NCBI RefSeq assembly: GCF_018687715.1
Contig: NC_056764.1
Location: 16,417,501 to 16,481,500, forward strand
Length of the DNA: 64,000 nucleotides
Direction: 5' to 3'
Origin: Carya illinoinensis
Taxonomy: Eukaryota > Streptophyta > Magnoliopsida > Fagales > Juglandaceae
A program made the translations under genes and the position numbers. Under the pieces are notes generated by a model that was not told the DNA's origin, did not search any database, and worked only from the letters and a program-made list of their open reading frames with translations. Below are positions 58,980 to 64,000 of the stretch, one piece after another; the stretch's first letter is position 1; each line of letters begins with the position of its first letter.

Positions 58980-60519
58980 TGCAACATTCAGAACTTTGGC
59001 CCAAAGCGATTCAAAATGAGACAGAGAGAGGCAGCATCTGATGAACTTGGCAACCGAGACTCAAAAGCTAAGATAGTTGGGATAAGTGCTCTTTTCAAAA
59101 ACGGAAAAAGTTTTGACTTTTCAAACAAGCCACGTAGACGCTGATAGGGAAGTGAAGGGTGATCGGTGAAGGTATGGACAATTTGGATTGATTCCTTTTT
59201 AAATGAAAAAATCCATAATCAATATGGTGTTAATCAAGCCCGTTGCATCCTTAAATTATAAGCTGAGACATCATCTTCTCGTTAAAGGGTACAATAAGCT
59301 CACCCCTATCAGATTAAAAATTCTAAAAATTAAGATAAATAAATTTTAAAAATCCCATGGGTGGTTCAGCCAGCCGTCATGAGGTGGCCGGCAGTCATCT
59401 CCAACACTGGAAAGGCGTCTAATATGCAGTATTCGATTCCGAAAGGCACTAATTCAGTAACAATACAGATCCAGTGGCCCCCTTTGTCGAATGGCAGAAA
59501 ATTTCTAAACCATCAGACATTTAGAACATTGGCCTTGTCAAATCTAAACTCTGGTTAAAAATTAAAGATTTGGACAAAATTAAAATCAATGAAGATATTA
59601 ATCCACATTAACTATCTATTTTGAAGTCAAGAAATAATATAATATTATGTATTTTAATAATAATTTTTTATATTTTTCGAATAAATTCTATATATTAATT
59701 AATAATTTAACTTTTACTTAAAATTATTATTTCTCAACTATTTTTTATATCAACCTAATTATCTAAAATAATATAACTTTGTTTACAAAAAAAAAAAAAA
59801 AAGATTTCCCGTAAAATTTGGACGTAATATAACCTTGTTTTCTGGTAAAAGTTTAAAAAAAAATAATAAAGATTTTTTGATTATTTATTAATAAAATATA
59901 GATTTGATTGGTGAATGATAACTCTCCAACTTAAGAAATTTATTTAGAGTTATTGTAGCTAAAACAATTTTTCAAAATCTAAACTAGAAATTTTTAGCTA
60001 GTCTAATATAGGTCATGTATACAAAACTCAGCTATATTTTAGATTTTACTGATATTTAACTAATCCAATCTAGTGCTCTATTAGAAGGTAATGCAAAATT
60101 TAAGTTTTATACGAAGTGTCGGCACCAGCTATATATAAACCAAAGAATCGGCCCAAACCAGACCCGTTGGCTCGGTTTTGAATTAGTCTAATCTGGAATC
60201 GGTTTTCCTACATCTTAAAAACAGGTTAAATCCAGTCCGATATCGATTTTTGACTTTTTGGCATTGGACGGGACCGGTTTATAAAATATATATATAAAAA
60301 TAAAAATTTTTAATATTATATAAAATATTTTATATATGTATATATAATTTTTATGTATAACATATATAATTATATATGAAAATAGTTTTATATTATAATT
60401 TATAACATAAAATTTTAATCTTAAATATATATATAAATATATAATTTTTATATATAATAGATATAATTACATTGACACTTGTTTAAAACCGGCAAACCGG
60501 ACTGAATCGGACCGGATTG
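58980..60519. other. Non-coding, AT-rich; possible hAT-like end near 60120-60519
   Basis: 58980-60119 has no recognised feature (the 65-codon frame at 59361-59558 has no family motif). 60130-60290 and 60485-60519 are rich in aaccgg/ggaccgg motifs flanking about 180 bp of (TA)-rich DNA, a look shared with the ends of hAT-2. It may be a small non-autonomous element whose right end was lost when gypsy-2 or its LTR joined at 60520. Without terminal repeats I cannot confirm it. Confidence 0.3.
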
Positions 60520-61041
60520 GGATGATGGCGAGGCATGGTTTTAATGTTATGTTTTTGGGCCAAATGGGTTTTTGGCATGCGTGGAAAAATATGGTTTTAC
60601 GGGACATGTGCATTGGCTTTTCTTTCACGCATATTGTTTGAGTTTTATATGTTTTTATCTAGTGGTGTTTAGATTTTACTTACCTGCGGCACCATTTTTG
60701 GTTCTGTAAATTTTGGTACAGAGTTCGAGGAAGAGGATGAGGTTGAGCCCGAGGATGCAGCTCTGCCGGAGTTTTGAGTTGAAGTTCTAGCTTTGCTGTT
60801 GGTTTGAATAATATTTGTAGTTTGTAATATTTTTTAATATGTATGTTTTGAACAGTTTTGTATTAAACAATGAAAATTCTGGTACTTAGTTATGACTTTG
60901 TTATCCGTTGCGTGTCTCTTCGTGTACATTTGTTGCTTATACACACACTTGGCACTCGTCGATAGGATGGTGACCCATGATGTCACCATCCAGACGTCTC
61001 GACTTCCCCGTGTCCATGTGAGGGGATTTGGGAGCATCACG
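60520..61041 (+). mobile_element. gypsy-2 5' LTR remnant
   Basis: The last about 520 bp of a family-A LTR: the tail of the third palindrome, gggccaaatgggtttttggc, the acidic mini-frame (NFGTEFEEEDEVEPEDAA, TGA at about 60775-60777) and the conserved end, which reads gcatcacg where others have gcgtcaca. Confidence 0.9.
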
Positions 61042-61043
61042 GG

Positions 61044-61055
61044 TGGTATCAGAGC
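61044..61055 (+). promoter_or_regulatory. gypsy-2 primer binding site
   Basis: tggtatcagagc, perfect tRNA-Met type match, two bases after the LTR. Confidence 0.92.
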
Positions 61056-61333
61056 GGTTTGGCTCTGGGTAAAACCACATGTCCCGTAGGTAGTACCTGA
61101 ATGTTTTTTTTTTAAGTTGTGTTTTTAAAATTTATTTTAAATAAAGTTGCTATTTGACATGTTTTATTTGTTTGATGCTTGTTGCTTGTTTTATTTATTT
61201 AGTTATGTTATTGCATGATGGTTTCTTTTTGTTTTCTTGTTATGTGGTTTGGTTTTTGGTTTTTGGTTTTATGTTATTGGTTTTTATTTGTTTTTCTTAA
61301 AGGGGGTCAAAGGTTGTGTTGTGACAGGAAAAA

Positions 61334-62456
61334 TGGTGAGATCAAGGAAATCTACTCAAGGTCACGGGACGATACATCGAGAGATGATTCCATAGCCCAA
61401 GCGATAAGGCAGATGATTGAGTTCATGCAACAGAATTTTAGGCCACAACAAGGAGGGTCTTGGCCACAACAAGGAGGATCTTGGCTACTACCTGGAGGGC
61501 CTAGTAGAGGGGTGCAAGCTGGATGCACCTATGAGCGCTTTCTGGCGCATAGAACTCCACACTTCACTGGAGAAGAGGATCCATTTCAAGCTGGAAAGTG
61601 GGTCAGAGATTTGGAAAGAACTTTTGAGGTGTGTGGTTGCACTGAGGCGCAATAAGTACTCTACGCCAGCTATCTATTGCAAGGCACCGCTTCTGAGTGG
61701 TGGGATACGAAGAGAGTGATGCTGGAATCAGAATTGGGATCTTTTGCCTCTGTGACCTGGCAGCGCTTCAAGAAAGAGTTTAATGATCGCTTCTTTCCCG
61801 CTTCCGTGAGGCGGCAAAAAGCAAGAGAGTTCTCAAGCTTGGTCTAAGGGAGCATGACCGTGGAACAGTACACCTGGAGATTTATAGAACTTGAGCGATT
61901 TGCTCCTCACCTCATCGCCTCGGAGGAAATGCAAGCCGAGCGTTTCCAGGAGGGTCTACGTCCTGATATATGCCGAATGGTGGTCAGCCACCGGATATCC
62001 ACTTTTCAGGATTTAGTGGATGTGACCACTCTTATAAAGCGAGAAAATAATTTGAGTATGGGCTCCCCTCTAGGACATAAGAGGCGGAGTTTTTCTGGTG
62101 AAGGAAGTAGCTCGGGTTCGCCTCAGAAATTTGTTCAGCGGATCGGGACTCGACCACAAGCGTCCTTAGGTGTTCGTATGGGAGGACGAGTGCCAGTTTG
62201 CAGAGTTTGTAATAGAGCCCATGTGGGTGAGTGCCCTCCAGGTGGGGCTCGATGCTATAATTGTGGCCAGCAGGGTCACTTTGCTCGTAAGTGTCCTAGA
62301 CCAGTTCAAGGAAGTCGTGGAGGTAGATGCGGTGGAAGAACAAATCCAAAGCAAACAGTGCAAGCCCGGGTTTATGCTGTCACACCCAGAGATGTTGATG
62401 ATGAGGCACCAGTGACCTATGATGCTGGAGTAATTATAGGTATAGATTTTATTTAA
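61334..62456 (+). pseudogene. gypsy-2 gag, broken
   Basis: Same domains as the gypsy-1 gag. The start corresponds to ATG 61334, but a one-base deletion near 61356 shifts the frame; the rest of gag then lies in the frame of SRDDTSRDDSIAQAIRQM. It has only about three GGSWPQQ-type heptads. Stops: TAA at about 61653-61655 (Gln expected) and TAA at about 61845-61847 (Gln expected). The 3' part from 61854 is open and includes FQEGLRPDICRMVV, CRVCNRAHVGEC and CYNCGQQGHFARKC. It retains the 11 bases lost by gypsy-1 (AVTPRDVDDEAP) and ends at the TAA at 62454-62456, inside the candidate intron. Confidence 0.9.
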
Positions 62457-62535
62457 TTTAAATTTAGATTTGATTTTTGGTGTGCTTTGGTTTCTTTGTG
62501 TTTTTGGATTTTATGGATTAATGTGTTTGGTTCAG
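62440..62535 (+). other. Candidate intron between gag and protease (gypsy-2)
   Basis: 96 bp from GTATAG to TTTGGTTCAG. The last 25 bases are almost the same as in gypsy-1, while the middle differs by several substitutions and small indels. It holds the gag stop (62454-62456). Leaving it out would join gag and protease in one frame, as in gypsy-1. Confidence 0.5.
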
Positions 62536-64000
62536 GGAGAGTCCGTTTATATGAGTTTTATGCTTGCACTTTGTTTGATTCGGGTGCATCACAGTCGTTT
62601 GTATCTTCCACTTTTGCTCGGATGTGTAATTTGGTCACGGAACCTTTGCCGAAGTTATTGGTAGTGACTACCCAATGGTGAAATGGTATGGTGTTCCAAG
62701 GTTGCTTTGGGTTGACCATTAAATTTTGATGGAAGGTTCTTAGATGCTGATTTGGTGGTGTTTAAGCTGTTGGGTTTTGATATCATCCTCGGGATGGATT
62801 GGCTATACCGATATTCTGCGAGTATTAATTGCAGAAATCAGGTAATTAGCTTTCAGCTTCCAGATGGTGATTGTCTAGAATTTGCAGGGAGTAAACTAAA
62901 AGAAAAGCCGGTAATTATATCGGCAATTCAAGCAAGAAGAGAGATTGCATGGGGAGTGGATGCCTTCTTAGTCCAGATGGTGTCTACGTCGTTTGAGAAG
63001 AAATCTTTGGTAGATATCCTCGTTGTGGAAGAATTCCCCGACGTGTTTGTGGATGACTTGCCTGGGCTACCCCTTATTCGTGAAATGGAGTTTGTTATAA
63101 ACTTAGAACCTAGAGCGGCTCCTGTACATAAAGCTCCTTATCGCATGGCACCGGCTGAATTGAAAGAGTTGAAGACTCAGTTGCAAGAGCTGGTAGATAA
63201 GGGGTTCATTCAGCCAAGTACTTCGTCGTGGGGTGCGCCAGTGCTGTTCGTTAAAAAGAAGGATGGAACCCTCCGTATGTGCATTGATTATCAGGAATTA
63301 AATAAGGTGACCATCAAGAATAAATATCCTCTCCCACAGATCAATGATTTATTTGATCAGCTCCAAGGAGCAGCTGTGTTCTCGAAGATTGATTTGAGGT
63401 CAGGATACTACCAGTTGAGGATAAGAGACAAGGATCTGCCCAAAACTGCTTTCAGGTCGAGATATGGGCATTATGAATTTAAGGTGATGCCATTTGGGTT
63501 AGCCAATGCCCCTGCTACTTTCATGGATTTAATGAATCGAGTATTTAGGCCTTACTTGGATTCCTTTGTGGTAGTATTCATACCGAGATGTTGAAAAGCA
63601 TGTTTATCATCTTCGTCTAGTTCTTGGAAAATTGAGAGAACACCAGTTGTATGCGAAGCTCAGCAAGTGTGAATTCTGGTTGGAGGAAGTTAGATTTCTT
63701 GGGCATGTGATTTTCCGAGACGAAGTGGCTGTTGATCCTAGTAAGGTGGAAGCCATTTTGTCATGGTAGCGTCCGACGACAGTGCACGAGATCCGGAGTT
63801 TCTTAGGACTTGCCGAGTATTACCGAAGATTTGTGGAGGGATTTGCTCGCCTATCCGGACCTCTCACAGTGTTGACTAGAAAGAATTCAGAATTTGTTTG
63901 GTCAAACAAGTGTGAGAGAAGCTTCCAGGAATTGAAGAACAGGTTGACGACTGCACCGGTGTTAGCGCTTCCAGAACCACACAAGTCATTCGTAGTCTTC
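62536..64000 (+). pseudogene. gypsy-2 protease and RT, active site deleted
   Basis: Protease: RLYEFYACTLFDSGASQSFV; a frameshift near 62670 follows (VVTTQW then stop), the frame of 62752-63594 then gives [15 protein letters not shown] and the RT up to DSFVVVFI. Here a net 20-bp deletion at about 63582 removes the codons for the catalytic DDILIYS and shifts the frame. The text goes on as [19 protein letters not shown] and [14 protein letters not shown], a TAG at about 63768-63770 (Gln in gypsy-1), RSFLGLAEYYRRFVEGFARL and TVLTRKNSEFVWSNK into RNase H at the window end. Unlike gypsy-1, the tryptophan after GMD and the Arg at 63080 are intact, and the join to RNase H has no 2-bp deletion. Confidence 0.92.

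Larger units (their letters stand above)
60520..64000 (+). mobile_element. gypsy-2: second family-A chromovirus, cut at both sides
   Basis: A 5'-truncated LTR (60520-61041), primer site, gag, the candidate intron, protease, RT and the start of RNase H, running off the window at 64000. It is closely similar to gypsy-1 throughout but carries different stops, so the copies decayed separately. Left border: LTR similarity begins at gggatgatggcgag, which corresponds to about 25411 of the gypsy-1 LTR, so about 1.5 kb of LTR is missing. Confidence 0.92.

Noticed and set aside
59361..59558. 65-codon frame
   Set aside because: No family features and no supporting context; frames of this length are expected by chance.

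Overview
The window is from the nuclear genome of a flowering plant, most likely a eudicot. It holds Ty3/gypsy chromovirus and Ty1/copia elements with plant tRNA-Met type primer sites, L1-type LINEs with a C-terminal RNase H, BED-finger hAT transposons and a relic of a plant NBS-LRR resistance gene. I cannot name the species. I see no intact host gene, no tRNA or rRNA gene and no CRISPR array. Nearly all of the 64 kb is transposable-element sequence, mostly decayed and nested.

Layout. 1-875 is an LTR fragment at the window edge; 876-3298 a truncated hAT end with long GA microsatellites; 3299-3907 an LRR relic of a resistance gene; 4274-8279 a whole but dead hAT element (hAT-1). 8280-13466 holds a probable small LTR relic, a solo LTR of the main chromovirus family (family A, 9414-11823) and a degenerate tandem array. 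From 13467 to about 38436 one old antisense LINE (LINE-1) is broken into four pieces by three later insertions: hAT-2 (15371-23769, itself carrying a family-A solo LTR), a chromovirus with both LTRs (gypsy-1, 23864-34401) and a long solo LTR of a second family (LTR-B1, 34636-37808). 38437-41175 is another family-A LTR with a 609-bp tandem duplication. 41176-58032 is a second LTR-B in reverse, split by a copia element with both LTRs (41463-49456) and a LINE (LINE-2, 52212-57966). 58033-60519 is old non-coding DNA with an RNase H relic. 60520-64000 is a second chromovirus (gypsy-2) running off the right edge.

Direct repeats at the insertion borders let the order be read: attgctgt/attgctgc for hAT-2, tagta/tagta for gypsy-1, gtttg/atttg for LTR-B1, tcaat/tcaat for the copia element and aatttaaaaa/aatttaaaga for LINE-2.

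The most interesting points are: (1) a 96-100 bp GT...AG sequence with stops between gag and protease in both chromovirus copies, whose removal would put gag and protease in one frame; (2) an array of perfect or near-perfect 19-bp palindromes with paired substitutions in the family-A LTRs; (3) a short acidic reading frame kept at the same place in all six LTR copies that reach it; (4) a piece of gypsy-1 (RT joined to an inverted LTR end) inserted inside its own integrase gene, as expected of autointegration; (5) an antisense coiled-coil reading frame between pol and the 3' LTR of the copia element. These are inferences from one sequence and need family-wide comparison. Several calls rest on alignment by eye.
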